Shown here one piece after another: positions 49,401-63,500 of a stretch of DNA of 64,000 bases. Every line of letters begins with the position of its first letter. Positions within the stretch are counted from its first letter, which is position 1. The notes beneath the pieces are model-generated. The model was not told the DNA's origin. It made no database searches and worked only from the letters and a program-made list of their open reading frames with translations. The stretch covers positions 67,883,250 through 67,947,249 of the forward strand of contig OZ007569.1 in assembly GCA_963931925.1 (NCBI GenBank). Direction: 5' to 3'. The stretch is from Onchidella celtica. Taxonomy: Eukaryota; Mollusca; Gastropoda; Systellommatophora; Onchidiidae. Made by a program: the position numbers and the translations under genes.

Positions 49401-52017
49401 GAGAATACAGATACTCTGGTCTCTTATGAAACCTCTGCAGCATATTAACATGGAAAACCTTACTTGTTCCATCAATGTGGATAGCGTAATATACCCTCGA
49501 AACAACTCGCTTAATAACATAAGGACCTTTCCATGTCATCAATAACTTATTATGGTCCGTAGGTAACAACAATAGGACCTTGTCTCCTGGCTTAAACATT
49601 CTCAATTTGGAACCTCTATCTTTATAGTCTTTTGCTCTTTTCGAAGCGATACTAGAAGCTTCTTCTGCTATAGTGCGCGCTGAAGATAATCTTTCTCTTA
49701 AATCAACAAGGTCTATCGAAACCTTTTTAAACGGTTCCGAAACCGTGGGGATCTTTCGAAGATGAGCCTGGGGTGTACGACCCTTATGCGTCGTCTTTTG
49801 GCACGCACTGCACGTCTTACAATACAGCCGTACATCTCTATGTATCGATGGCCAATAAAAATCTTTCAGAACTTTCTCCTTGGTTCTAGCACTTCCCATA
49901 TGATCCGCTAATGGAACATCATGGGCCAGACGCAATACTGTAGCAATTAACGACCGTGGCACGACGACCTGCTTTTGAACAGAAGCCACTGTGACGTACA
50001 TACGGAACAGAATGCCCCCCTGGACAAAAAAGGAAGACGAGCCGTTCTTATATTTCCTCGTTTTCTCGGTTCGCGCCTCCCCAAAACATGGGTTTAATGA
50101 TGGATCCTCCCTCTGTAATCTCGCCAAGCGCTCTGGCGTGATATCTAGGTTGACCGCTGGCGTTGCCAAAGGTCTAATCCTATCCTTAGCTACCTGTCGG
50201 CGTGTTTCCACCGCGGCACAAAAGTCAATACCTTTTGATTGAGACCATGCCTGCACATTCTCTTCGGAAGGGGAAACTACCCGTGATACATTCCCAATGA
50301 TGAGCTGGGCGCCCGGAAAACAACCAACGACTGCCTCGACTTCCCCGCTAAGGAAAGGTGTATCTATCACTATTCTCGCCATCGGTAATTTCTCAATGGC
50401 CCCCGAAAATTGGATGCACGGGACAGTCTCTCCTGTAAGCTGTGACTCCCGAATGCAGTCCCTATGTACTCCCACAACGGTAGATCCTGTATCTCGTAAA
50501 ACCGAGACCGGTTCGTCCCCAACAAACCCCGGATAAACCCTAAGACCACTTCCTGTATGACATGAATTTATAACGGGGATCTTTCTCCCACAAGGTAAAA
50601 CACCGGAAGATAATAACTTCTCACAACTGGGACACTTAGAATACTGTCCGCCTCCGTTGTCCGATGTAACACACGCAGCCGCATGATGAAATTTATTAGG
50701 GGAACATGGACTGGAGCTACTGTCCACGTTCGCCGCTATCCTACCTGCAGGGCAATTCACACTAATGTGATCCGCTCTTCCGCAGTTCCAACACTTCGCG
50801 GCCCTACACTCGCGTGAAAAGTGACCCACGCGTCCGCAAGTCCAACACTCCGCTCCCTGTGCTGCACTAGGCCTGGGTCCCCGTGACCCATCGCGACCGG
50901 AACTAAAGTCCCTATGCCGTCGGTCATCGGCAAAGGTCACAAATCGCCCCCGGCCATTACCGCGACCTAGCCCTCCTGCTCGGTCAAACTTACCGGAACC
51001 ATATGCAGGTGATTGGTGATAGCCCCTACGCTGCCCCTGGGCTTGCCCGCTATAGGCACCACGCTGACGCGACCTGTCCCCAAGTCCTGCCGGCGACCCC
51101 TCGACAACGGCGACGTATCCAGCATCCTGGACGTACGCCCTGGCGACTGGTTTGGACGGATGCGCCGTACGGTATGCCTCCGCCAACTTAGACGCCTCCT
51201 GCACCGTCGCGGGTTCGTTCTCTTTCAGGAAAGCCACCAGATCTTTGTGGCACGACGCGTACAGCTGGTCACGGATCATTAGGTCTTTCAGTTTAGCAAA
51301 ATCCGTGCCCACATGCGCCAAGTCTACCCAGTTCGCGAAATACTCCGTTAGTCTCGCGACGAAGGCAGCAAAGTCCTCCCTGGTATCCGCACGTGCTCGC
51401 CTAAACTGCTCCCGGAAATATTCCTCGGTACGCGCAAATCGGCGAAGCAGCAAAGCCTTCAGCTTCTCGTAATCTTGCACGTCTTCGCGCTGTAGCTCTT
51501 TAAAGTAGGTTAACGCTCGCCCCTGCAATAGAGACGCCAGGTATGTGGCCCATAATTCCTTATTTTCCCCCCATTGCAATTGTGCGTTCAGTTCGAACCT
51601 GTAAAGGAAGGCGTCTATGTCGTCCTTCCGGTCGTCGAACGTAGGGAGCTTAATCCTAACGCCACCTTTATTGTGTACCTGCCGCTCAACTGTTTCCGTT
51701 GGCGTATTCTTTTTGATTTCCAGCTCGGCGATTCTTATTCGCGCCTCTCTCTCCTGTTGGTTATCCCTAGCCTCTATCTCCCGCTCTTGGGCTTCTATCT
51801 CCTTTAACTTTATCTCCCTTTCCTGCTCCTGAGCCCTAGCCTCTCTTTCCTGCTGCTGAGCCTCTATTTCTCTCTCCTGAGCCTCTTTTTCTCGCTCTCT
51901 ATCTTTAGCACGCTCATCGCGCATTTCTGCCTGCTGTTCTTTAATCCAGCCGCGTAGCACTTCTCCCTCCAGGCCAAGTTCCGTACCCAATTTCATGAGC
52001 TCACGGAGATCCGCCAT
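49375..52017 (-). CDS. Gag-protease-integrase polyprotein with integrase core deleted
   Basis: 880-residue minus frame from ATG 52017. Residues 22-105: highly charged coiled coil of repeated QEREIEAQ-type units. About 122-300: SCAN-like capsid (YFREQFRRARADTREDF, then LKDLMIRDQLY). About 390-425: two CCHC knuckles (CWTCGRVGHFSREC, CWNCGRADHISVNC). About 510: aspartic protease active site RDTGST. About 700-738: integrase zinc-binding H..H..C..C (LAHDVPLADH to CKTCSACQ). At about residue 768 the frame runs from VSIDLV, with the first catalytic Asp, straight into DLRERLSSARTIAEEAS, which belongs after the catalytic glutamate. The core has thus been lost in frame. The C-terminal domain (FKPGDKVLLLLPTDHNKL, WKGPYVIKR) is kept. 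The last residues run into the RT deletion joint. Confidence 0.88.
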   Translation of the reverse strand: MADLRELMKLGTELGLEGEVLRGWIKEQQAEMRDERAKDREREKEAQEREIEAQQQEREARAQEQEREIKLKEIEAQEREIEARDNQQEREARIRIAELEIKKNTPTETVERQVHNKGGVRIKLPTFDDRKDDIDAFLYRFELNAQLQWGENKELWATYLASLLQGRALTYFKELQREDVQDYEKLKALLLRRFARTEEYFREQFRRARADTREDFAAFVARLTEYFANWVDLAHVGTDFAKLKDLMIRDQLYASCHKDLVAFLKENEPATVQEASKLAEAYRTAHPSKPVARAYVQDAGYVAVVEGSPAGLGDRSRQRGAYSGQAQGQRRGYHQSPAYGSGKFDRAGGLGRGNGRGRFVTFADDRRHRDFSSGRDGSRGPRPSAAQGAECWTCGRVGHFSRECRAAKCWNCGRADHISVNCPAGRIAANVDSSSSPCSPNKFHHAAACVTSDNGGGQYSKCPSCEKLLSSGVLPCGRKIPVINSCHTGSGLRVYPGFVGDEPVSVLRDTGSTVVGVHRDCIRESQLTGETVPCIQFSGAIEKLPMARIVIDTPFLSGEVEAVVGCFPGAQLIIGNVSRVVSPSEENVQAWSQSKGIDFCAAVETRRQVAKDRIRPLATPAVNLDITPERLARLQREDPSLNPCFGEARTEKTRKYKNGSSSFFVQGGILFRMYVTVASVQKQVVVPRSLIATVLRLAHDVPLADHMGSARTKEKVLKDFYWPSIHRDVRLYCKTCSACQKTTHKGRTPQAHLRKIPTVSEPFKKVSIDLVDLRERLSSARTIAEEASSIASKRAKDYKDRGSKLRMFKPGDKVLLLLPTDHNKLLMTWKGPYVIKRVVSRVYYAIHIDGTSKVFHVNMLQRFHKRPEYLYSHTGAKGHT

Positions 52018-52984
52018 TTCACAGATTTATGGTTATGGTATCTATTATGAGAACGGCTACCCTGTCGGTATGATCACTAGCAACACGACCAGAGACCTGA
52101 GATCACACCAGATATAACAAAACCCAAATACAATTCAGAAACACCCCTAACTGAACATTCTACAGCCTACTCTCTCTAACTAATTCTATGTTTATAAAAT
52201 GTCAAGCACTATTAAATAACAAAACAAAAGGAAAAGATAAGAATGAAAAAAATTCAGTAGAAGGACCACAAGTACGTCAAGGACAACGAACCAGACTAAG
52301 ACAAAGACCTAAAAAAGAAAATATAATGGAAAAAAATGCAACCTAACTACGCCGAGTACACTACAAGGTACGAACAAGAACAGAGTCTGAAAAAAAAGAA
52401 CGTATCTATAGATAGGTAGAAAGAGGGACAAGAGAATACGTCTTCCTGCGGAACAGAGAAGATATCGACGCTACAACTAAACAATAACAAAGCCCTAAAG
52501 ACTGTTCACCGTGGTGAACGAAGTTCCAAGTTTCCCACACCTTTTTTTAAAAGGATAAACTAAGTTCACCACAGCAAACCCGCGCCACCGCCCATATAAC
52601 CTATAACGACAACAAAAACAGCAAAAACAGGGAAAAAGACAGATCAAAGGGACAGCCCACAATCCAGGGCACAAAAATTTTGACTTTTACTTAACTTTCA
52701 GCCTTATGAGTTTAAGTCCTCCCCTTAATCGGAGCTCTGGCTGCTTGTCTCCTCAGGCTGCACGCACACACTCTGGAAAGTTTAAATACACATTAATACC
52801 TATTCATAGCAATACATGCATCAATACATATTCATCAATATACATAAATCATATCATGAAATTTCCATTCATTCAACGAACAAAGACAGCACAAATTCCT
52901 ACCACAAGATAAGTACTACGTGGACAAAGACTGAAATAACAAATGCCCACTAACTAATACCTACTAACTAACTACTACGAAAAT
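52018..52984. other. 5' untranslated leader of the LTR element
   Basis: About 970 bp between the primer site and the Gag start codon on the minus strand. It is A-rich on the plus strand and carries no recognisable frame. Confidence 0.6.
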
Positions 52985-52997
52985 GGACGAGCCCCCA
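52985..52997 (-). promoter_or_regulatory. Primer-binding site, tRNA-Pro type
   Basis: One base inside the 5' LTR the minus strand reads TGGGGGCTCGTCC. This is the start of the classic tRNA-Pro primer site (TGGGGGCTCGTCCGGGAT); only the first 13 bases match here. It would prime minus-strand DNA synthesis. Confidence 0.85.
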
Positions 52998-52998
52998 C

Positions 52999-54115
52999 TG
53001 TCACAAATCCCAGACTGGGAGATGTAATAAGTTATGACAGGACAACAATCACGAACGAACAAGTTTAACACTTAACAGAACAACCCATCAGACTCACACA
53101 TTTATTAAACATAATTATACATATAATAGCGCAATTACATACATGATATTATTGAAATGACTTGCCGTACACGGCCTTATTCTCACACACACTCTCCCTC
53201 GGATCCACAATCCGGTAGTTACTCCTAAAGGCACTTCGGCCTCAGCCTCTCCCCTCAGGGTCTTAATAGCACCTTAGTAATTCACTGGCACCGCAGTCTC
53301 TCCTGTATCACCGCCTATTGTCATACAACTTATCAGTTCACTTGCCCATCAACATGGCAATACTATGGTATCTCATTCACTCTCATATCTACGTCCCTGT
53401 CCGTGGCCTGACTGCCACGACTTTAGGTGCCTCTACTGTCCTACACCGACAGTCTCACTTCTGGCCTATGTCTGGCCTCCGGCCCTATGCTGGCCTATCA
53501 CTTGTGCTCATCGAGGTGGCTCTTCGGCCCCGTCCCCGACACCTACAAGAATAACATTACATTGGTATAACACCCTTCCATTCTATTCACTCCACCTCTC
53601 CTTACAACTCATGAAGTGTACACATAATAGTTCACCTTTCACTCACCACACATTTTACGGTAACACATCTCCATCGGAGTATACAATACTCACTCGTGCT
53701 ACAAATCCATGAACTCACTTTCATCTATCGCTCATGGCGCACATTGCTATATCCAATATCAAAGACTTCCACATTCCTCACATATACTTATTCACATCAT
53801 GGTAATAGACGAATATAATATAATACATCAATCATAATAATCAATCAACGTTCTACATACCAGTCATTACTGGAAAGACTCTCTCGATAGTCTTCTCGAC
53901 TGCTCCCTGTATGTCCGCCCGATGGGCTCTTATTCACAGGTCCGCTTCGTAGGACCTTCTAACTTGCAGTGATAGTAATGTAACGCTTTCGTCTCATTCA
54001 GACCCCCCCACTCATGACATGCACGACTTCTCACTTGTCTCCGTGCGTTAATTTTACTCTCCTCCTTTCCCCCCCCCCCCGTAATTATTAACTATCGCTC
54101 ACTCCACTCGTGACA
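52999..54115 (-). repeat. 5' LTR (right copy)
   Basis: 1117 bp, apparently identical to the left LTR except for one extra C in the run at about 54069-54080. It should hold the promoter for minus-strand transcription of the element. The same AATAAA lies at 53101-53106 (minus). Confidence 0.93.
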
Positions 54116-54120
54116 ATTGT
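54116..54120. repeat. Target-site duplication, right
   Basis: ATTGT, the partner of 47092-47096. Confidence 0.9.
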
Positions 54121-57816
<3,696 letters not shown>

Positions 57817-58351
57817 TAACGTATCCCTGCATGTACTTGTAATTGAACGTTTCATAGAAATATTATGGTGTCAAGAACATCACAGTTGACCACTTTGGAA
57901 ACAAAACACTGCGGGTAACCATGCTCAACACTTGCGAACTTTAGGTCACTTAACAAAATATTATATAAACTAGTCGTGGTCCCGGCGTTGCCGATAATAA
58001 ACTGTTTATTGGGTTCAATTCTGGGTGCTTATAACTAATCTGCTTCAGTGTGCACGTTTCTTTACGTTTATTTCGTCGTTTTTAGTTTGCTTGCTTTTAG
58101 ATTGCTTTTCCGATGCTCGTTTATGCTCTACGCTCCCAGTCAGCATTTGAGGCGAAGTTTGTCGTTCAATGGCGGTAATCTACACACTGGGCAGTTAGTT
58201 TGTTTAAGTATCGTTCTGCAAACGACAAGTGGCAACAGGCACAACTTCAGACAGGCTGAAATCAGCACAAAATTTTACATTTCGCCCCATCCCCCTTTCT
58301 TGTCTTTACCAACAACATGGGCGATTAAGAAGGTGGGGGGGGGGGAGGGGG
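57817..58351. other. Non-coding, ends in a G-rich run
   Basis: No gene recognised. The G run at 58335-58353 abuts the left end of the MULE element and may hide its target duplication. Confidence 0.5.
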
Positions 58352-59594
58352 GGTACGGAAGACTGAGCTGGTTTTTCACCTGTATTGCAACTCATTGCGC
58401 AATAAGCCGCCGACCCCTGTTGGAAAACTGAGCCGGTTTTTTGTTGTAGATATCGACTATGTTGTTTCCGAACTTTAGATCGATTAGCCTGATGTACCAA
58501 CCCTAAAGCACTGGACTGTATAAACATGATAAATCTTTGGATAGACTCAGTATGCTAACACACAACAGGAACAGTCACAAACTGACTGTGCGCGCGCGCC
58601 TGACACAACTCAATAGGCTAGCCATGCTTTTCGCCTGTCGACGCTCCATCCGAGAGACTACAATAAAAGCCTGCCAGTTTCATTTCGGTCAAGCATGGTA
58701 CCGAAAACTTCAGCAATTGAACTATCTTCTGAGTACAAGTCTACCAGTGACACTGCAATGTGGCTAAAATCCTTTTTTGGCTTACCGGCTCTTGAGCCTA
58801 GTGAAGTACAGGATTGCTTTGCTTTTGTCACCATGACCCAGTGCCCAGACCAGGATGATGACAAACCCACAGTGTTTTCAGACTATGTTTTTGACAACTT
58901 CATTTCTTCAACTGCCAGATACCCGCCCAGCTTGTGAACTTGTCTTGAAAGTTCCATCAGAACGACCAATGCATGCGAAAGTTTCCATAAACATTTTGCA
59001 AGACACTTTACATCGCCGCATCCAAACAGACTTCTATTCGTCGAAAAACTCGCAGAAGAACAATTACGAACTGACATAAAGGCCAGATCATCCTATCAGT
59101 ACCACAATGTTCCTGTGAGACGCTTGCGTGAGCGTGGGAGAATTAGGGAGACCCTCATTACTGAGTACAATGAGTAAAGGCTGTCCCAGGCAGAGTTTGT
59201 ACACAAAGTGGTTCTCAAGATGCTACCCGTCAAGTTGTGAGGCCCCTTATAATATATTTTAGCAATTGTTAGCATGATTTTAACAGGTCTCAATATAAAC
59301 ATTAACCTGCTCAAAATCCGACTTCCACCTCTCCGTGGTGAGCAGGAGGCAACACGTAACATGACCATTTCAATCAGCTGTTATAATTACATGCATTTAA
59401 TTCTTACAAAATTCACCAGAAAAAAAAGCAAAGAAACAGTCTCGATAAGTGGATAACGGAAGAGGTTGGCTAGTCGTTAGAAAAATTAAGTATCGATATG
59501 CCAAAAACCGGCTCAGTCTTCCAACAGCTTTTACGAGCTACCTTTGAAGTTTTGAACAATAGGATGAAAAATCCGGCTCAGTTTTCCGGTACCC
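58352..59594 (+). mobile_element. MULE-type DNA transposon remnant with long inverted ends
   Basis: The ends are inverted copies. GGAAGACTGAGCTGGTTTTT (58357-58376) and GGAAAACTGAGCCGGTTTTT (58422-58441) on the left are mirrored by the complement of the same motif at 59503-59522 and 59567-59587. The two motifs are 65 bp apart at both ends, and pairing extends to GTAC outside and to ATATCGA inside, giving terminal repeats of roughly 105 bp. Between them lies a decayed transposase C-terminus. Long terminal repeats plus this transposase identify a Mutator-like element. GGTGGGGGAGG (59595-59605) resembles the G-rich left flank and could be an 8-11 bp target duplication blurred by slippage. Confidence 0.7.
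58640..59177 (+). pseudogene. Decayed MULE transposase C-terminal half
   Basis: The frame begins around RSIRETTIKACQFHFGQAWY, like the C..FH..Q block that follows the second catalytic Asp in MULE transposases. It shifts by one base near 58725-58731, then reads EYKSTSDTAMWLKSFFGLPA and LEPSEVQDCFAFV, and stops at TGA 58935-58937 where the family usually has PPSLW. After the stop the same frame continues TTNACESFHKHFARHF and HPNRLLFVEKLAEEQ to a natural-looking TAA at 59175-59177. T(N)NACE..H is the conserved late block of these proteins. The catalytic N-terminal half is absent, so the protein could not function. Confidence 0.7.
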
Positions 59595-59935
59595 GGTGGG
59601 GGAGGTAGTCAAGCCTGTTCTGTTCTGTAGGGAATAAAAGTAAGAAGGCTGGATGTGTGTTTACCAAAGCGTGTCGACTTAGCGTGGATGGTCTAGCGGT
59701 TTAGCCGGAGGAAGTGATGACATCGGGCTCATGATTGTGTACATGAAAATGAGAACGGGAGGTGGAATTAGTGACACAATGCAAATTCAAAAAAAAAACT
59801 TCTCCGCCATTGTCAAGTCTCCAAATCTAAAAACAGAACTTTCTGCAGGTCAAATGGAAAGCACATTAAAAATTTCGCGAAAATCCGAGCTGCATGAGCG
59901 GCGGCAGGTCTTGTTAAACATCCCGCGAATATACT
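59595..59935. other. Non-coding between MULE and LINE tail
   Basis: No gene recognised. GTGGATGGTCTAGCGGTTTA at about 59688-59707 fits a tRNA A-box, but no B-box follows. The plus frame from 59731 runs through but has no recognisable content before about 59936. Confidence 0.4.
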
Positions 59936-60303
59936 TTTATCATAGATTTCCAAAATTTCAAAGACTTCTGGGCATCTCATACAGAGACCATGTCACAAAT
60001 GGCGAAGTTAAAAGACGAATCAAAAACGAAATTGGGCCACATGAAGACCTCTTAACACTGGTCAGAAAACGCAAACTGAGTTGGTATGGACACGTCACCA
60101 ATTCAACAGGCCTTGCCAAGACCATCTTGCAGGGCACAGTCCCGGTAGGAAGAAGAAGAGGCAGACAAAAGAAGAGATGGGAAGACAACATCAGAGAATG
60201 GACTTGCATGGAACTCAGTGAGACGCTCGGAAAAAGCTGAAAACCGAGAGGAATAGACGGGGATTGTTGCACAGTAATCAGAGGTGCCCCGACGGACGTC
60301 TAA
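59936..60303 (+). pseudogene. LINE C-terminal fragment
   Basis: Reads RLLGISYRDHVTNGEVKRRI, then GPHEDLLTLVRKRKLSWYGH, then GLAKTILQGTVPVGRRRGR and QKKRWEDNIREWT. This is the conserved C-terminal region of endonuclease-RT LINEs, a family different from the one at 27.3 kb. The frame is open to TGA 60238-60240. However, family-like residues (AENREE, then a stop where W is usual, and later VPRRT and LRD) continue in a shifted frame, so a one-base slip in the A run at about 60231-60235 ended it early. The RT proper is absent, consistent with 5' truncation near 59936. Confidence 0.65.
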
Positions 60304-60363
60304 TCTAAGGGATTCGTGATCGTGATCTTGAAAATGGGAAAATCATCTCCTGTCAAATGCGAC

Positions 60364-60557
60364 GAGGACTGCAGTGCCCTCAAAATAAACATAAACAATG
60401 TATGCTGTAAATCTCCTAAACTTTCGAATAGAGATACGGGGCTTTCGATACCCAATCTGTGAGGACTGCAGTGCCCTCAAAATAAACATAAACAATGTAT
60501 GCTGTAAATCTCCTAAACTTTCGAATAGAGATACAGGGCTTTCGATACCCAATCTGT
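60364..60557. repeat. 97-bp tandem duplication
   Basis: Two head-to-tail 97-bp units (60364-60460 and 60461-60557), beginning GAGGACTGCAGTGCCCTC and ending TACCCAATCTGT. I see one difference (GATACGGGG versus GATACAGGG), so the duplication is recent or assembly-derived. Confidence 0.9.
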
Positions 60558-63500
60558 AGCGAGGAAATGGCTTACTTGGATATAGCGGAAAATGCTAAAA
60601 TTCAATATTTTTTAAGACAAACCAGTCTCATTTCATATGCTAAATTTCAGAAAGATACGTCAAGAAATCAATGTTCCTGAAAAACTTGTTTTTTTCTTTT
60701 TCATGAAATGAACTACAGTACGCGTTGCATATGGACTGGAAATGATTCAGCCCTTTGAGCTGAAAGTTCCTGTTAAATGTCCATAAAAATTATATTAGGA
60801 CATGGCATGGAAGTGATCCAGTTTTTGTGAGTTGAAAGTTGAAGGGCACCGACCTCTCACAGAACGACACATTGACCTGGTGTTCTGCTGTCTCAGCTGA
60901 GGACATAACGATTGCTTGACACGTGCCTGTCCCATTAAATGTGGGCACCATGTCAAGCCCAATCAAGAGCATTATCCTGTGGCTGTCCACACACTAACTT
61001 TCTCGTTCAAGCCATTAGTTTCCACCGCCTTTAAATCGGACAAAAACTTTCTCCGGGATGTCTCCAAGGGAACTCTAATGTGTCTTCACCTGGCACGAAA
61101 AGCGAACCCAGAAGTTTACAGGTCATCTTACGTCGCCACAACGTACACCGTTTAATCCTTGAACTGTTTTTTGTTGTTTTTTTGTCGTAAAAGTAGAATT
61201 TCAAAGTGTCTTTAGATCTACTGCTATTCTTTTTAGACCCCCCCCCCTCCCACCCCTTGCAAAGCACATCCAAATACCACGGTAGCAAACCTGGAGGTTA
61301 CAGTAGCTTCAGCGGAAGCCTAATAATGTACAGGCTAGATCTATAACTTCAAATGCAATGGCAACAGACTGCTCATAATTTTATAGTGAGACCTCAGTTA
61401 TAAGGAACAATTTATTATACGTAATTAATTATACAGTAGGCTGTGAATATTAGCATAATGAAAAATGCATTGTTAGTCTGCAAAATAACATTAACTGGAT
61501 AAAATAATAATGACATCATGACAGCTTTTGGCTCGATAATGTGAAAAAACATCGTACAGTTGTATATTTACATAATTATCCGGATCGATCATGCCTGATC
61601 TTAATTATATCCCAAATTATTCCTATTTTTATTCGACATGAAGTAATTTTTAACGTAGTTACTGTTCACGATCAAAATGTGTTATGATCTAATGTCTCTA
61701 TAATTTTCCTATTTTGTGTTGAGGAATACTGTTTTCATTTATGTAGTGTATTTGTGATATCCGAAACATTTCGTGATAGATGTAGTATGCATACTGGTGA
61801 GGACTCAGTTCCCTGGGAACTATAAACAGAATATTGATACGCTGAATACAATCATTTTCATACTCCTGGGAACTGTCGTCTTAAAGTGAAATCAGACTGA
61901 TGTGGCAATATTGGAAAACGCAGTATCTTTGTAGTCCACAGTGACCTAAGACATGTGTGAATGTCTGTGTTACAGGAAAGACATTTTTCAACCACTGAAT
62001 TGCCGGAGGCTCTCTGGGAGAGTAACTGTTTTGTCTTCGGCCAGCACTCAAGGAGCCCCTGGGCTGATCTAAAATTTTGATGAGTGCATGTGTGAAAAGA
62101 AAAGTCTACGCTGTATACAAGTTTACATCTGAGGAAATGAGAAGGTGAATAATTACTTTCCCCAGGAGAGAATAAATCAATTTATGCACGTTGCACTTTG
62201 CGCTGATTTCATCCTGGATAAGATGTGTAAAGTGTCGGATGAAAGCTTTATTTAGAGCAACTAGTTTAAGATAGCCAAAATGTGGCCAAAAGAAAAACGT
62301 ATCTTGCCAAGCCTTGCATAAGAAATGATACAGAAATGGTTCAATAAAAAGCAAAAGGAAAAGGAACGACCAAATCAAGCTTTCAGTCAATGGCCTTTCA
62401 TCACGTAGAAAAAATAACAGTATAAAAAGAAAATTAAGCACATAACGAAATGGTAAAAGTCTCACAAATCGGCATTTCCATTTCCTCTTTCCTTTTCCTT
62501 TGCGTTTTATTGAACGTTTATGTCTAATTTCTTACGCGAGGCATTGCAAAATACAATTTTTTTTTTTTCGGCAAAATTTGAATTTGCTTCAAGCCTTGCT
62601 GCAACTCCACATAATATATAATTATATATTTTTCTCTGGTCTTTGATAAATATTTTGTCAGCAGTCTAAGATATGCCAAGTTGCCTCTATGATGTCCAGA
62701 ATGTTGCGTTTACAGTGTTAAAGAATGAACCTGAAATTGGTGCTATAACTCTTTATTTGAAATAAAATATTAAGTCTTTTGTACACTGAATTTCGCTTTT
62801 GTCGTGTAAAACAAAAACTTCTGGTCCTTTCACATTTCCATAACAGAAACTTTAGAAAATTTGATTCAAAATTGAGTCCCTTAACAGTGCGTGATCAAAA
62901 TCACTAAAAGTACTATGCTAGACATTGGTAGAACAGAAAAGCTGGGTGTTTTGTGAGGAAGAAGCGAGGAATAAACAAGCAGGCCTTTTAAAGAACTCAC
63001 TGAAAGAATGGAGAAAACATTCCAGCGGTGGGATTAGATGGCAGTGTCAATCGGCCCTGGTGAGTAATGATTGTGATTTCAAGACAGTGAAGTAGAACTC
63101 ATCGGCCTACAGACCCACACGGGCCAAGACACCAGAATTTTAAGCATGAATCTGAATGTATCGATCTTAAAATGTTTGATCCGCTACTGGACCGCTCAAA
63201 TGCAATGTGGATAAAGAAAACAGATGGTTGTCTTCAGGCGAAAATGTATTATTCGTGAAATTTCCATCTGAAACCACCCCTAGCCCTGTACTTCATGCCT
63301 TATGGCAACAGGTCAAATTGTATCATTTTAAGGCTTGATAACAATCCAATTTGTAATGTTTGAATAAATACAAAAATAAATTAATAAATAAATAAAAATG
63401 AAGACTACAGAATGCAAGTGCAACTTACAAACTTCTATACCTGGCTGCTGGATAACATGCAAGCTGTGGATGGTGTCTGAGTTGTATGACAAAGAATGTA

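Larger units (their letters stand above)
47097..54115 (-). mobile_element. Complete LTR retrotransposon, Ty3/Gypsy Gmr1-like, internally deleted
   Basis: 7.0-kb element read on the minus strand. It has 1.1-kb LTRs with TG..CA ends, 5-bp target duplications, a tRNA-Pro-type primer site, a purine tract, and Gag-protease-integrase and RT-RNase H coding regions. Integrase lies upstream of RT, the opposite of most Ty3/Gypsy elements and the same as in Gmr1 of cod. The integrase catalytic core and the N-terminal half of RT are missing, so this copy cannot transpose by itself. By eye the two LTRs differ only in the length of one C run (11 versus 12), which implies very recent insertion. Confidence 0.9.

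Noticed and set aside
59688-59760. tRNA-like A-box (TGGTCTAGCGG)
   Set aside because: No B-box (GGTTCRANNCC) at the right distance and no cloverleaf, so no tRNA gene or clear SINE head can be called.
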